From JAMXLG01 sp963765935 (GTDB lineage: Bacteria > Vulcanimicrobiota > Vulcanimicrobiia > Vulcanimicrobiales > Vulcanimicrobiaceae), in assembly GCA_963765935.1 (NCBI GenBank), contig CAVXXX010000001.1, positions 1,302,001 through 1,366,000 on the forward strand: 64,000 nt of DNA, read 5' to 3'. Below the pieces are notes generated by a model. It was not told the DNA's origin and searched no databases. It saw nothing but the letters and a program-made list of their open reading frames with translations. Position numbers and translations under genes: made by a program. The stretch's first letter is position 1; the number at the start of each line of letters is the position of its first letter. Below are positions 8,624-17,020 of the stretch, in pieces.

Positions 8624-10042
8624 TTGTTGTACACGCAAGTCTCTTTCGGGCGGTTTATTTTTCACCTCACGCAGCGCAAACTGTGGTATGAGGGCATGCC
8701 CGTCACATTGAAGCCCAAAGAAGCCGAGCTACTCGCTGTGCTTAGCGAACGCCGCCCGGAAATTGCGACACGCGATGAAATCATCGAGCGATTGTGGATG
8801 GGATCGGCAAGCGATGCCGCACTGAACCAAACGGTGTACCGATTGCGCCAAGCGCTCGCACGCTTCGATCGGGCGCCCTATATCGAAACGGTTCCGGAGC
8901 GCGGCTTCCGGCTCGCCGGCGAATCGCCGATTAACGCGCACAAGCACCGTCCCGATGCGCTTCGTCCTGCATTTTCGCTCTTTCAAAAAGCCGTCGCGCT
9001 CTACAAGCAGCGCACCGAAGGATCGGTGCTCGCGGCGATTGATTTACTCGAGCGCGCATGCGAAGAGGAGCCGGAATACGTGCCGGCACTCGAAGCTCTG
9101 GCAAGTTCCTATTGCAACGCCGGAATACGGCTCTTCTATCCGCCGAACGACGCCTATTGGCGCTCGCGCGCGCTCGTCGAGCGCGTAGTCACCATCGATC
9201 CGTCCTCGGCGCGAGCGTTTGCAACCTTGAGCACCTTGCTCATCTTCTTCAACGCAAACCGCAATGACGCGCGCGCCGCGGCCGAACGGGCGATGCTGCT
9301 CGCGCCAAACTCGTCCGTGGCGCACAGCGCCGCTGTTTGGGAACGCCTTTCGCGTCGTGACTACATCGGCGCGCTCACGCAAGCAGACATCGCCGTCGCC
9401 GCCGATCCGGCCTCCCCGTTCTCGACGTCGCTTTTTGGGACCGCACTCTATATGTCGCGGCGGTATGACGAAGCGCATCACGCGTTCGAAACTGCGCTAG
9501 CGCTCGATGAAAGCCATACGACCGCCATATTTTACGACGCCTGCGCATACGTTATGGAAGGGGAATACAGGCGCGCGGAAGAGCGGCTCGCATTAATGGG
9601 CGGCAGCGATATGGCGACGCGCGTTACCGCCGTACGTGGGTACATCTCGGCGAAACGCGGCGATATGGCGGGGGTGCGGCGCGCTATGTCGACGTTGCGT
9701 TCCAGTGCGATGCCCTCTCATGTATCGTTGTGCGCGGTGGAACTCGCATCGAACGACTTCGAGAGCGCGGCGACGACGCTCGAGCGAGCGTTGCACACGC
9801 GCGAGCCGGGATTATTTCTAACGGTCGTCGATCCGGTCTACGCGCCGCTTCAACAGCAGTATCCGTCCCTCATCGCGGCGATCGAACAGGGACGGCCGCA
9901 ACAGTGCGACCGGTGCGGAACCGAGTTGAAGATCCGGCGGGTACGCGAGATCTATCAGTGTGAGTTCTGTTGGGATTGCCGCCGCAACGCGCGCCCGTTC
10001 TACTTCGAGGGAATCTCGCACGACTCGAAGGCGACGTCGTAA
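8624..10042 (+). CDS. CadC-type winged-helix/TPR regulator with C-terminal Cys cluster
   Basis: Residues 1-100 form an OmpR/PhoB-type winged helix: FGRFIFHLTQRKLWYEG, then LKPKEAELLAVL, the recognition region ALNQTVYRLRQAL, and the wing YIETVPERGFRLAG. About 110-400 are TPR-like helix pairs with repeated A-x-x-A/L patterns. The last 45 residues carry C428-x2-C431 and C446-x2-C449-x2-C452 (CDRCG, CEFCWDC), a zinc-ribbon-like module reminiscent of DUF1272. No transmembrane helix separates the DNA-binding and TPR parts, so this is a soluble one-component regulator. The TTG start was chosen because the first conserved strand precedes the next Met. The last 43 bases overlap the convergent thioredoxin-like gene. 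Target unknown. Confidence 0.8.
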   Translation: MLYTQVSFGRFIFHLTQRKLWYEGMPVTLKPKEAELLAVLSERRPEIATRDEIIERLWMGSASDAALNQTVYRLRQALARFDRAPYIETVPERGFRLAGESPINAHKHRPDALRPAFSLFQKAVALYKQRTEGSVLAAIDLLERACEEEPEYVPALEALASSYCNAGIRLFYPPNDAYWRSRALVERVVTIDPSSARAFATLSTLLIFFNANRNDARAAAERAMLLAPNSSVAHSAAVWERLSRRDYIGALTQADIAVAADPASPFSTSLFGTALYMSRRYDEAHHAFETALALDESHTTAIFYDACAYVMEGEYRRAEERLALMGGSDMATRVTAVRGYISAKRGDMAGVRRAMSTLRSSAMPSHVSLCAVELASNDFESAATTLERALHTREPGLFLTVVDPVYAPLQQQYPSLIAAIEQGRPQQCDRCGTELKIRRVREIYQCEFCWDCRRNARPFYFEGISHDSKATS

Positions 10043-11124
10043 ACCGCGACCCCTGCAGCCTGCGGGAGTAACTTGAGCTCGTGAGCGCCGTACGATTTAT
10101 TCATCACAAGTTGATAGGCGCGCGAAGCCTCGACGGTGACGTAAGAGCCGCCCGACGAATCGAAACGGACGTCCGTGCCCGCGTCTTCCCGTGCAATCGG
10201 CTTATCGTCTTGCAGCACGTTCACGCGAATTGCACCGCGCTCCGCAGTCAGGACCGCCGTAACTTCGATGGCGCGATAGGGCATCAAGAAATAGCCGCTC
10301 CCGCCGCCGAAAATTAGCGCTTCCTTCGTTGCATGCCAATAGCCATCGAGGTATACGCCGCCATCTTTATGTGCGATGCGGTCAGCGTATTGCACGTCTT
10401 CGGACGGGTTTCCGAATCGCGGCGCATCGGCCACCGGCGTGTTTTCGATCAGCACTTCCGGCGTGTGCGGATAACACACGGCGCCCGGTTTATCGTAACT
10501 ATCTTGCGGTAAGAGCGCCATCGGCGGCGGAAGCGCCGCGTCCTTGTTGGAAGCGCGGATGAGCGACTGAATGTTCCGCTCGGTCTGCGGATAGTTTCCT
10601 TCGCCGATCTGCGTTTCAACGAGCCGGCCGTCGCGATCGAAGAGCATTTCGGTTGGCCACACGTTGATCCCATAGCGGTTCCAGACGGCGCGCCGATCGT
10701 CGAGCGCCACGGGCCACGCAATGTCGAGGCGCTTCATTGCGTCGGACACTTGCTTCGCTTCACCGGAAAAGGTGAACTCCGGCGTATGGACGCCGACGAT
10801 TACGAAATCATCGTCGTGATAGCGTTTATACCACTCACGCAAATACGGCAACGTTCGCAGGCAATTCAGGCACGTGTATTCCCAGAAGTCGACGAGCACG
10901 ATCTTTCCGCGCAAATCCGCGGAACGCAGCGCCGGCGTTCCAAGCCACGCGGTCGCACCATCGAACGACGGCAGTTGCGAAGAAGCGGTTAGCGCGCAGA
11001 GCGCAAGAATCGCCAGGGGCAAGAAAAAGGCATTGGACGCGCGAGGGCGTTCGGCGTCCAATGCCTGCACGGCTACCGTGCGTTCGGAATGTATGTCACT
11101 CACTCCACAGTGATACTGACACAC
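10000..11124 (-). CDS. Thioredoxin-fold (DipZ C-terminal-like) extracytoplasmic protein
   Basis: A hydrophobic N-terminus (LPLAILALCALTAS) precedes a thioredoxin/redoxin domain with the active site YTCLNCLRTLPYL (C-x2-C) and FWEYTC, as in DipZ/TlpA-like reductases. WPTEMLFDRDGRL contains the cis-Pro region. The C-terminal half resembles the carbohydrate-binding-like tail of DipZ (YFLMPYRAIEV, YQLVMNKS). The role would be thiol-disulfide exchange outside the cytoplasm. The start is doubtful: GTG 11124 and GTG 11103 are in frame, but a terminator hairpin lies at 11029-11065 and TTG at 11022, right after its T-run, would give a clean signal peptide. It follows the TonB receptor on the same strand and overlaps the regulator gene convergently by 43 bases. 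Confidence 0.8.
   Translation of the reverse strand: MCQYHCGVSDIHSERTVAVQALDAERPRASNAFFLPLAILALCALTASSQLPSFDGATAWLGTPALRSADLRGKIVLVDFWEYTCLNCLRTLPYLREWYKRYHDDDFVIVGVHTPEFTFSGEAKQVSDAMKRLDIAWPVALDDRRAVWNRYGINVWPTEMLFDRDGRLVETQIGEGNYPQTERNIQSLIRASNKDAALPPPMALLPQDSYDKPGAVCYPHTPEVLIENTPVADAPRFGNPSEDVQYADRIAHKDGGVYLDGYWHATKEALIFGGGSGYFLMPYRAIEVTAVLTAERGAIRVNVLQDDKPIAREDAGTDVRFDSSGGSYVTVEASRAYQLVMNKSYGAHELKLLPQAAGVAVYDVAFESCEIPSK
11029..11065 (-). terminator. Intrinsic terminator-like hairpin at the 5' end of the thioredoxin gene
   Basis: GGCATTGGACGC (11029-11040) and GCGTCCAATGCC (11054-11065) form a perfect 12-bp stem with a 13-nt loop. On the minus strand the stem is followed by TTTTTCTT. It could end the TonB receptor transcript, whose stop is about 90 bases before it, or act as an attenuator for the thioredoxin gene. 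Confidence 0.7.
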
Positions 11125-11157
11125 GCTCCGTTTTCTTGCTTCACACCGTTCAACACC

Positions 11158-14100
11158 TTAGACCTTCACGGTCAACTGGAAGAACACGTTGAACGGCGAT
11201 GGAACGGAACCCGCATCCGAGAACGAGCGCGGGCTGTACGACTGCGTCTCAATCGACGGCGGCGTGAACCCGTTCGCTGCTGTGTCGAACGGACTCGTAC
11301 CGTTGTAGAAGTTCGAGACGTAGAACGCGTTGGCTTGGTAGCCACAGATATCCGTTCCCGCCGGGAATGCCGTCGTCCACGCAGTCTTCGTTCCGCCCCA
11401 GCAGGTGTGGAACAAGTTTGCGAGGGTGACGTTCGCCGAAATACGCGGCGAGATGTCGTAGGTAAACGCCAAGTTTCCAACCATCAACCACGGGTTGCGA
11501 TACTCACCCGGCGTTGCAAACGACCCCGTTTGCGGGTTCGGGATGTACAACACACCTGCGGCGTTCGAGAACGTGCCCCCGGCGGTCAATGCATCGCATG
11601 CAAACGGGTCGGTCTTCGGCGATGCCAGCGTGATGCCGGAGGTTGTCGCGTTGCTCGTGCACGTACGCGGATCGATACCGGAAACATCGAGCGGGCCACC
11701 GTAGGCTGAGCCTTCGACGACTTGCAGCGATAATGTCGCGGCGAACTTCTGTTTGCGATAATTCAGAAGCCCCGAGAGATTCCACGGCGAGTCGAAGTAG
11801 GTCGTCGACGGATTACTCGTCGGTGAAAGACCGGTGTCACCGGCCGGATACCACGCCTGGGTGTCCATGTACCCTTGCGGGTTCATGTTGTAGTACGGAT
11901 TGGTAACCGGGATTCCGCCAAACGCACCGCAGCTCGGTGTTGCGACGCCCGGGCTTGGGCCTGCGGCACTCTTACCGCCGGAGCAGTAGTATGGCGAACC
12001 GCCGCCACCTTTTGTCAGCTCGTTGAACTGCCCGATCGCCTGATTGACGGCGTTGAGTTGATTCGATCCGAACCAGTCGGTGTTTTGAACTCGCGCGTTC
12101 GTATAGGTTAGTGCGAGTTGCGTCGAGAGTCCGTCCTTCGCGAAGTCGCCCTTCGTGAACGCAAGCTCCACGCCCATCGAGCGGAAGTTGCCCACCGGCG
12201 CCTGCGTGACGAAGTTCGGACCGATGAACGATTGCTCTTGATATCCGACCGTGTAGTTGTAGAACGGCGAGAGCTTGAAGCTCATGTCCGTTCCATGGAT
12301 GTGCCGTTCCAGCGAGAGATCGGCTTGCGTCGCGCTCATCGCGGGAATCGGGTGGAACGGCGAGGTGAAGCCCAGCGGCAACGTCGCGTTCCAAACGCTC
12401 AAGTTGTTACCTGAGACGTTCAAGTACTGGAGAGAAGCCGAAATCGGCGGCTGCGTAAAGCGGCCGATCGATCCACGCCACACCGTGTCGGGCGACTGCG
12501 TGTATGTCGCCGAAAGACGAGGCGAGATATCTTGGATGTTGTACGACGATGGTGAAATTGCCGAGAATGCGGGATGCGAATACCCGGATGGGATACCGTT
12601 TGGATAATACTTCGGTATGACCGTTCCCGCCGCGCAGCTCGGAGTGTAGATGACGGCAGCGGGCGGCGGTTGACCCGGAAGTAACGGCTGCGTCAGAAGC
12701 GCACCGGAGGCGTTTTGGCAAACGTCATTCTGCACGATTTGAGCGTAGAAGTCGGTCGCCATTCCAGGATTCGAAACCAGTCCGTATTTGTAATCCTCGT
12801 AGCGCAACTGCGCATTGAAGAGCCAACGATCGCTCGGGCGCCATTGATCGCTAAGCGAGAGGAAGCCGAACTGCGGTTTCACCGTATTGTACGAGCCACT
12901 GGCGTCGCCGTTCCACAGCGTTACCCACTGCGCGCCCGCAGCGGCAGCCGAGGCCGGGACGGGCGGAATGCCGCTCGATTGAATCGCCGCTGCATTGGTT
13001 TTATACGCAGAACTCGAGCAGGCGACGGGCGAACCCGACGTCTGATCGTAGCACGTGAAGACGCCGTTGCTGCTCGATACGAGACCCACGGGCGATGCGA
13101 GTCCGGTGAAGCCGGTGTTGTTGAAGCGTACGACATTTGCCGTCGTGAAGTTTCCGGTGAGTTGCAACAGGTGCTGGCTCGTCAACTGATCGACGAGCTC
13201 GATCTGTCCGCCACCGGTATGCGTGATGAGGTCGTAGTTTGCCGCAACGCCGGAGAAACACGGTCCGAATCCGTTGTTGACGTAGCAATCCTGCGCAGAA
13301 TTTGCGCCCGCTTGCGTCCAATCGGAGAAGAACGTGTACCCGAAGATGCGCGCGAACGCATTGCTCGAGAACTGGTGCGTATACTGCAGCTTCACGATGC
13401 CCGTGTCGTTCATGATCGAGTCGCGCAGATCGGCCGGCACTTCTGACTGGAATCCGCGGTTCGTCGGACTGCTCGGCTGATAGTAACTCGTCGTCGTGAG
13501 GTTCTTGACCGGAGTACCGAACGGCGCGTTGTAAATGGTCGCGTCGACATACGCCGGATAGTTGCTGTACGGCGTCGGCGTACACGCCTTGCCGTTGACG
13601 TCGATGCTCGTCGACGGATTGCAGTACGCGTTCCCGAACAGCGCGTTCGTGTACGCGGCGTAGCCGCCGGCATCATTGGGGCTCGAGTAGAACGTCGTGT
13701 TCAACATCGACGAACTGCCGAGCAGTTGAATGTCGTCCGACGTTCCGTTCTTCTGCGGAATACGGAAGTGGAAATTAGCGACGTTTTCGCGATCGGCGAT
13801 CATCGCCGGATCCGTCGCATTGCCATACAAACCGTTGAACGGAATGTAGCAGTTCGATGCCCCCGCGCCAAGATCGGCCGCAAACCACGGTAGATTTGCA
13901 ACTGATCCGGGAGTCGTCGAGGTGCCCGGAACGCATTCCGGCGCTTCGGTGCGCGCGGTACCGATATTGAGCAGCGCACTCGCGCCGACGATGCTCTGGC
14001 CCGTGTAGATTCCCGTCGGGTCGTTGGTCAGCGAACCGCCGTTGTTGTTGTCGAGAAGGCGGTAATCTTGGTTATATCCGCTGATGCCGACGTAGTAGCT

Positions 14101-14952
14101 GAAACGGCGATCCGGCGTTGCGCCGCCCGCTTCAACTTTCGCTTGATGGTAGTACGTCGGCGTACCGATTCCGCCGGAGAGGTCGAGGTATCCCGGATAC
14201 GTACCGGTTTTGAAGACTTGGTTTACGAATCCGGCCGTACCGGACGACGAGGATGACGACGGTCCACCGCCGGTGTAGACTTGCAGTTCTTGCAAGCCGA
14301 GATTCGATTCGGTGGACGAGTTGTAGTTGTCGAACGCGCGATTGACGGGAATGCCGTCATATTCGAAGCCCGTAAAGAAGAACTGCGAACCGCGAACGTA
14401 CGTCGGCTGATTCCATCCCATGCCGCCCGCCGGAACGGTGACGCCGGGGACGGACGAGATCGCGGAATAGGCGCTATTGAGATTGCCGCCGCCGCCAAGT
14501 ACGGACGACGTTGTAATTGATTGCGAGTTGACGCTGTAGACGTCGGAGCCGACGCCGGCTTTCACGAGCGAACCAGCCGAGGTGGCCGACACTTTCGCAA
14601 TGGTTTTTAGCGCTTTCTCCATTCGAAACGAGAGCGTGAGATTGTTGTCTGCAAAGACGGTCACGCCCGCGTAGGAGAGAGGTTGATAGCCTTCCTTCTC
14701 GATCGATACTGCATACGTATCCGGTGCGAGTGAAAGGAAGTTGAACCGTCCGGCAGCATCGGTATTCGCACTCGCGCTTTGAGAAGCGGAGACGACCTTC
14801 ACCGATGCGCCGGCAACTGGACTTCCGGTCGTGTCGGTAACGACGCCCGTGATTCCGCCCGTCGTACCGGCCAGTGCCCATGTTACCTGGCCGAGAACGA
14901 GCGCAATCACAGCGAACGCCGTCGCCGCACGTCGAAAGATCTGACGTATCAT
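11158..14952 (-). CDS. TonB-dependent receptor with carboxypeptidase-regulatory-like plug extension
   Basis: A 1264-residue outer-membrane receptor. A signal peptide (about 1-28, ending TWALA) is followed by a CarboxypepD_reg-like beta-sandwich from 32 to 112 (GITGVVTDTTGSPVAGASV, GRFNFLSLAPDTYAV). The plug region has SSVPGVTV and PTYVRGSQFFFTGFEYDGIPV, and the rest is a long Tyr/Asn/Gly-rich beta-barrel ending in NVFFQLTVKV with the terminal aromatic strand typical of outer-membrane insertion. It would import a large or scarce ligand using TonB energy; the ligand is not readable. Several Cys pairs in extracellular loops are notable. This oversized OmpA/TonB-type style is abundant in Eremiobacterota. 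A perfect inverted repeat lies about 75 bases upstream. Confidence 0.88.
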   Translation of the reverse strand: MIRQIFRRAATAFAVIALVLGQVTWALAGTTGGITGVVTDTTGSPVAGASVKVVSASQSASANTDAAGRFNFLSLAPDTYAVSIEKEGYQPLSYAGVTVFADNNLTLSFRMEKALKTIAKVSATSAGSLVKAGVGSDVYSVNSQSITTSSVLGGGGNLNSAYSAISSVPGVTVPAGGMGWNQPTYVRGSQFFFTGFEYDGIPVNRAFDNYNSSTESNLGLQELQVYTGGGPSSSSSSGTAGFVNQVFKTGTYPGYLDLSGGIGTPTYYHQAKVEAGGATPDRRFSYYVGISGYNQDYRLLDNNNGGSLTNDPTGIYTGQSIVGASALLNIGTARTEAPECVPGTSTTPGSVANLPWFAADLGAGASNCYIPFNGLYGNATDPAMIADRENVANFHFRIPQKNGTSDDIQLLGSSSMLNTTFYSSPNDAGGYAAYTNALFGNAYCNPSTSIDVNGKACTPTPYSNYPAYVDATIYNAPFGTPVKNLTTTSYYQPSSPTNRGFQSEVPADLRDSIMNDTGIVKLQYTHQFSSNAFARIFGYTFFSDWTQAGANSAQDCYVNNGFGPCFSGVAANYDLITHTGGGQIELVDQLTSQHLLQLTGNFTTANVVRFNNTGFTGLASPVGLVSSSNGVFTCYDQTSGSPVACSSSAYKTNAAAIQSSGIPPVPASAAAAGAQWVTLWNGDASGSYNTVKPQFGFLSLSDQWRPSDRWLFNAQLRYEDYKYGLVSNPGMATDFYAQIVQNDVCQNASGALLTQPLLPGQPPPAAVIYTPSCAAGTVIPKYYPNGIPSGYSHPAFSAISPSSYNIQDISPRLSATYTQSPDTVWRGSIGRFTQPPISASLQYLNVSGNNLSVWNATLPLGFTSPFHPIPAMSATQADLSLERHIHGTDMSFKLSPFYNYTVGYQEQSFIGPNFVTQAPVGNFRSMGVELAFTKGDFAKDGLSTQLALTYTNARVQNTDWFGSNQLNAVNQAIGQFNELTKGGGGSPYYCSGGKSAAGPSPGVATPSCGAFGGIPVTNPYYNMNPQGYMDTQAWYPAGDTGLSPTSNPSTTYFDSPWNLSGLLNYRKQKFAATLSLQVVEGSAYGGPLDVSGIDPRTCTSNATTSGITLASPKTDPFACDALTAGGTFSNAAGVLYIPNPQTGSFATPGEYRNPWLMVGNLAFTYDISPRISANVTLANLFHTCWGGTKTAWTTAFPAGTDICGYQANAFYVSNFYNGTSPFDTAANGFTPPSIETQSYSPRSFSDAGSVPSPFNVFFQLTVKV

Positions 14953-15023
14953 GCGATGCCTTCCTGTGAATGTTAGTAGTTGCTGAGCACACTGCTCATG
15001 CCGCCATCATGGCATCGCACGTC

Positions 15024-15050
15024 GGCGTTAGCTTAACACGGGCTAACGCC
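15024..15050. promoter_or_regulatory. Perfect 9-bp inverted repeat upstream of the TonB receptor
   Basis: GGCGTTAGC (15024-15032) and GCTAACGCC (15042-15050) are exact reverse complements around a 9-nt spacer. The site sits between the divergent TonB receptor (start 14952) and the DoxX-like gene (start 15204). It could be a repressor operator or a leader hairpin of the receptor transcript. Confidence 0.5.
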
Positions 15051-15123
15051 ACATCACATCAACTAACAGCAGGGGAAACAGGCGGCGTCACGCAACGCAT
15101 CACGGCGGACGTTTTCGCAAGCG

Positions 15124-15154
15124 TACTTGCTTTTTACAAGTATATATGTTATCT
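15124..15154 (+). promoter_or_regulatory. Putative promoter overlapped by a palindromic operator (DoxX gene)
   Basis: TACTTG (15124-15129) and CAAGTA (15137-15142) are exact inverted halves with a 7-nt spacer. The left half overlaps a possible -35 (TTGCTT, 15127-15132), which is followed after 16 nt by TTATCT (15149-15154) as a possible -10. The arrangement would let a dimeric repressor block polymerase. The promoter boxes are weak matches. Confidence 0.45.
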
Positions 15155-15157
15155 TAA

Positions 15158-15188
15158 CGATGCCGGTGGCGATCCTGAGCCGGCATCG
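15158..15188 (+). promoter_or_regulatory. Leader hairpin next to the DoxX ribosome-binding site
   Basis: CGATGCCGG (15158-15166) and CCGGCATCG (15180-15188) form a perfect 9-bp GC-rich stem with a 13-nt loop. It ends three bases before GGAGG (15191-15195), the ribosome site for ATG 15204. It could stabilise the mRNA 5' end or modulate ribosome access. Confidence 0.5.
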
Positions 15189-15203
15189 TTGGAGGAATCA
15201 ACC

Positions 15204-15614
15204 ATGCAAGCCACTCTTCCGTCACGTACCACACCGAAGGCCGCGTTGTGGGTCGCCCGTTCCATCGCGACGCTTGCCGTTCTGTTCATGCTCTTCGATG
15301 TATTCGGAAAATTCGCGAAACCGGCGCCCGTCGTGGATGCCTTCGCGCGCCAAGGCATGCCGATCGGGTTAGCGCCGGTAATTGGAACGATTTTACTCGT
15401 GCTCGCCGTGCTCTATATCATCCCGAGAACGCGCACGTTCGCCGCAATTCTTTTGACCGGGTATCTCGGCGGCGCCTGCGCTTCAAATCTTCGGGCGGGT
15501 TTCTCACTCTTCGAAACGCTTTTTCCGGTTTTCTTCGGAGTTCTCGTCTGGGCGCCGCTCTATCTCACTGACGAACGGGTGCGCGCGCTGATTCCCTTTC
15601 ACCGCGACAATTAA
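15204..15614 (+). CDS. DoxX-like four-helix membrane protein
   Basis: A 136-residue integral membrane protein with four hydrophobic helices (about 14-32, 51-68, 73-93 and 103-120). It carries DoxX-like features: a conserved F-x-K stretch after helix 1 (MLFDVFGKFAKP), a Gly/Pro-rich second helix, and LLTGYLGGACASNLRAG in the third. DoxX-like proteins are associated with redox or thiol stress and quinol-linked systems, but most have no known activity. ATG 15204 is fixed by a strong GGAGG nine bases upstream. The frame is open to 14970 but the upstream part lacks domain sequence. The 5' region carries a palindrome and a hairpin, suggesting tight regulation. A bidirectional terminator follows. 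Confidence 0.8.
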   Translation: MQATLPSRTTPKAALWVARSIATLAVLFMLFDVFGKFAKPAPVVDAFARQGMPIGLAPVIGTILLVLAVLYIIPRTRTFAAILLTGYLGGACASNLRAGFSLFETLFPVFFGVLVWAPLYLTDERVRALIPFHRDN

Positions 15615-15630
15615 GCAGAATCGGCAGCCG

Positions 15631-15670
15631 AAAACCGCCATGCGATAGCGGCCGAGCACATGGCGGTTTT
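15631..15670. terminator. Bidirectional intrinsic terminator after the DoxX gene
   Basis: AAAACCGCCATG (15631-15642) and CATGGCGGTTTT (15659-15670) are exact inverted copies around a 16-nt loop. The T-run at the 3' end closes transcription of the DoxX-like gene, whose stop is 17 bases upstream; XdhC starts 30 bases downstream. Confidence 0.8.
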
Positions 15671-15700
15671 CCGTTCTGGCGCAGTGTTACACTACAAAGC

Positions 15701-16630
15701 GTGAACATGGTGCGTGACACGTTTTCAAAAGCGGCGCGTTGGCTGCGGGACGACAAACGTTTTGCGCTCGCGACGCTGATTGCGACGCACCGCAGTTCCC
15801 CCTCACCGATTGGCACGACGGTTGCGGTAACCGACGATGCCGAGGTCGTCGGAAATATCGGAGCGGGTTGCTATGAAAGCGACATCGTCGACGCGTGCCG
15901 GCAAACGATGCTCGACGGCCGGCCTCGCCGGCTCTCGATCGATTTGACCAGCGCAGATGAAATTACCGGTGCGGAAGGCTGCGGCGGGACAATCGAAATC
16001 GCCACCTGGATTCCGCAACGCGAGTTTCTCGATCGGGAACGCGTTATCGCGCGTGGCGACGCTGACGTAACCGTCGAGGTTTCCGACGAACTCCGATTTA
16101 CGGTGCCGGCAAAACCGCGCCTCGTCATTGTCGGCGCAACAACACTCGCGCAAGCGCTCGCGAGCGTCGCACATCTGCTCGACTTCTACGTTATCGTCGT
16201 CGATCCGCGACCGGTCTTCGCAACGAAAGAGCGCGTGCCCGACGCTGACCAGCTCATCGTCGAATGGCCCGACGCGTATCTCCAACGGGAACTCACCGAT
16301 CGCGCGGCGGTAGTGGTGATTTCACACGATCCAAAGTTCGACGTCCCGGCTTTACGAACGGCACTCGCATCCGGTACGTGGTACGTCGGACTCTTAGGCA
16401 GCCGCCGCTCCCAAGCAGCGCGTCGCAATGCGCTTCGAGCGCTCGGGACGAGCGAAGACGATCTCGCACGCATCCATGGACCGATCGGCTTGGATTTAGG
16501 CGGCGAAACGCACGCAGAGACGGCGCTCAGCATTCTCGCCCAGATCGTTGCCGTTCGCAATCGCCGAAGCGGCGCTCCCCTCGATTCGACCTCGCAACCG
16601 ATTCACGGCGATGCGGTCACCATCGTCTAG
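15701..16630 (+). CDS. XdhC/CoxI family molybdenum-cofactor insertion protein
   Basis: A 309-residue protein with both XdhC halves. The N-terminal half has ATLIATHRSSPSPIGTTVAV, the cysteine motif GAGCYESDIVDAC and EGCGGTIEI. The C-terminal Rossmann half has RLVIVGATTLAQALASV, VVDPRPVFA, VVVISHDPKFD, YVGLLGSRRS and the terminal IGLDLGGETHAETALSILA. XdhC proteins bind the molybdenum cofactor, help sulfurate it, and deliver it to xanthine dehydrogenase-type hydroxylases. No such hydroxylase is present in the window, so the partner is encoded elsewhere. GTG 15701 or ATG 15707 can start translation; neither is decisive. Confidence 0.85.
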   Translation: MNMVRDTFSKAARWLRDDKRFALATLIATHRSSPSPIGTTVAVTDDAEVVGNIGAGCYESDIVDACRQTMLDGRPRRLSIDLTSADEITGAEGCGGTIEIATWIPQREFLDRERVIARGDADVTVEVSDELRFTVPAKPRLVIVGATTLAQALASVAHLLDFYVIVVDPRPVFATKERVPDADQLIVEWPDAYLQRELTDRAAVVVISHDPKFDVPALRTALASGTWYVGLLGSRRSQAARRNALRALGTSEDDLARIHGPIGLDLGGETHAETALSILAQIVAVRNRRSGAPLDSTSQPIHGDAVTIV

Positions 16631-16654
16631 CGATTCCCGGGGTACAAACGCCTC

Positions 16655-16909
16655 ATGAAACGGGTAGCGATCTTTGAAGACGAACCGCAGGCGCAACAAG
16701 CTGCAACGATGTTGCGAGAACAAGGCTTCCAGGCCGATGTCATTGCCGCCACAAACGAATCCTACGACGAAGCGATCAAGCGATTCTTTCGTGGCGAAAC
16801 GCACGGGTTCAACGGCACGATCCTCGTAACCAGCGACAACGCCGAGAAAGAAGCCTTCGATAACGCAACGATCAAGCAATACGGGCGCGTGATTACGGAA
16901 ACGATTTAA
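16655..16909 (+). CDS. Small hypothetical protein, 84 aa
   Basis: The sequence starts MKRVAIFEDEPQAQQAATML and continues with a GFQADVIAA segment and a long acidic helix. The pattern of a short beta strand, a helix starting with acidic residues and a second strand after G-F resembles the small YflT-type stress-protein fold, in which a V-x-x-F strand is followed by Ala-rich helices. That is only a resemblance. The gene lies 25 bases after XdhC on the same strand and is followed by a strong terminator, so it probably ends that transcript. It has no membrane segment, Cys or metal motif. Confidence 0.65.
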   Translation: MKRVAIFEDEPQAQQAATMLREQGFQADVIAATNESYDEAIKRFFRGETHGFNGTILVTSDNAEKEAFDNATIKQYGRVITETI

Positions 16910-16928
16910 GGGCACGGGAAAGAACAAA

Positions 16929-16962
16929 GCCCGTTGCCGAAACGGCGACGGGCCTTGATGTA
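16929..16962 (+). terminator. Intrinsic terminator after the 84-aa gene
   Basis: GCCCGTTGCCG (16929-16939) pairs with CGGCGACGGGC (16943-16953) through 11 bp with one G-T wobble and a 3-nt loop, followed by TTGATGTATTTT. It lies 20 bases after the stop codon. Confidence 0.75.
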
Positions 16963-17020
16963 TTTTCCGGGTTCGTTCGCCTATTTGAGTCCGTTTCCGA
17001 ACCCCCACTGACGTTCGTTC

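Noticed and set aside
11089..11709. 206-aa plus-strand frame within the TonB receptor gene
   Set aside because: Arg-rich translation without domain content, antisense to a well-supported receptor.
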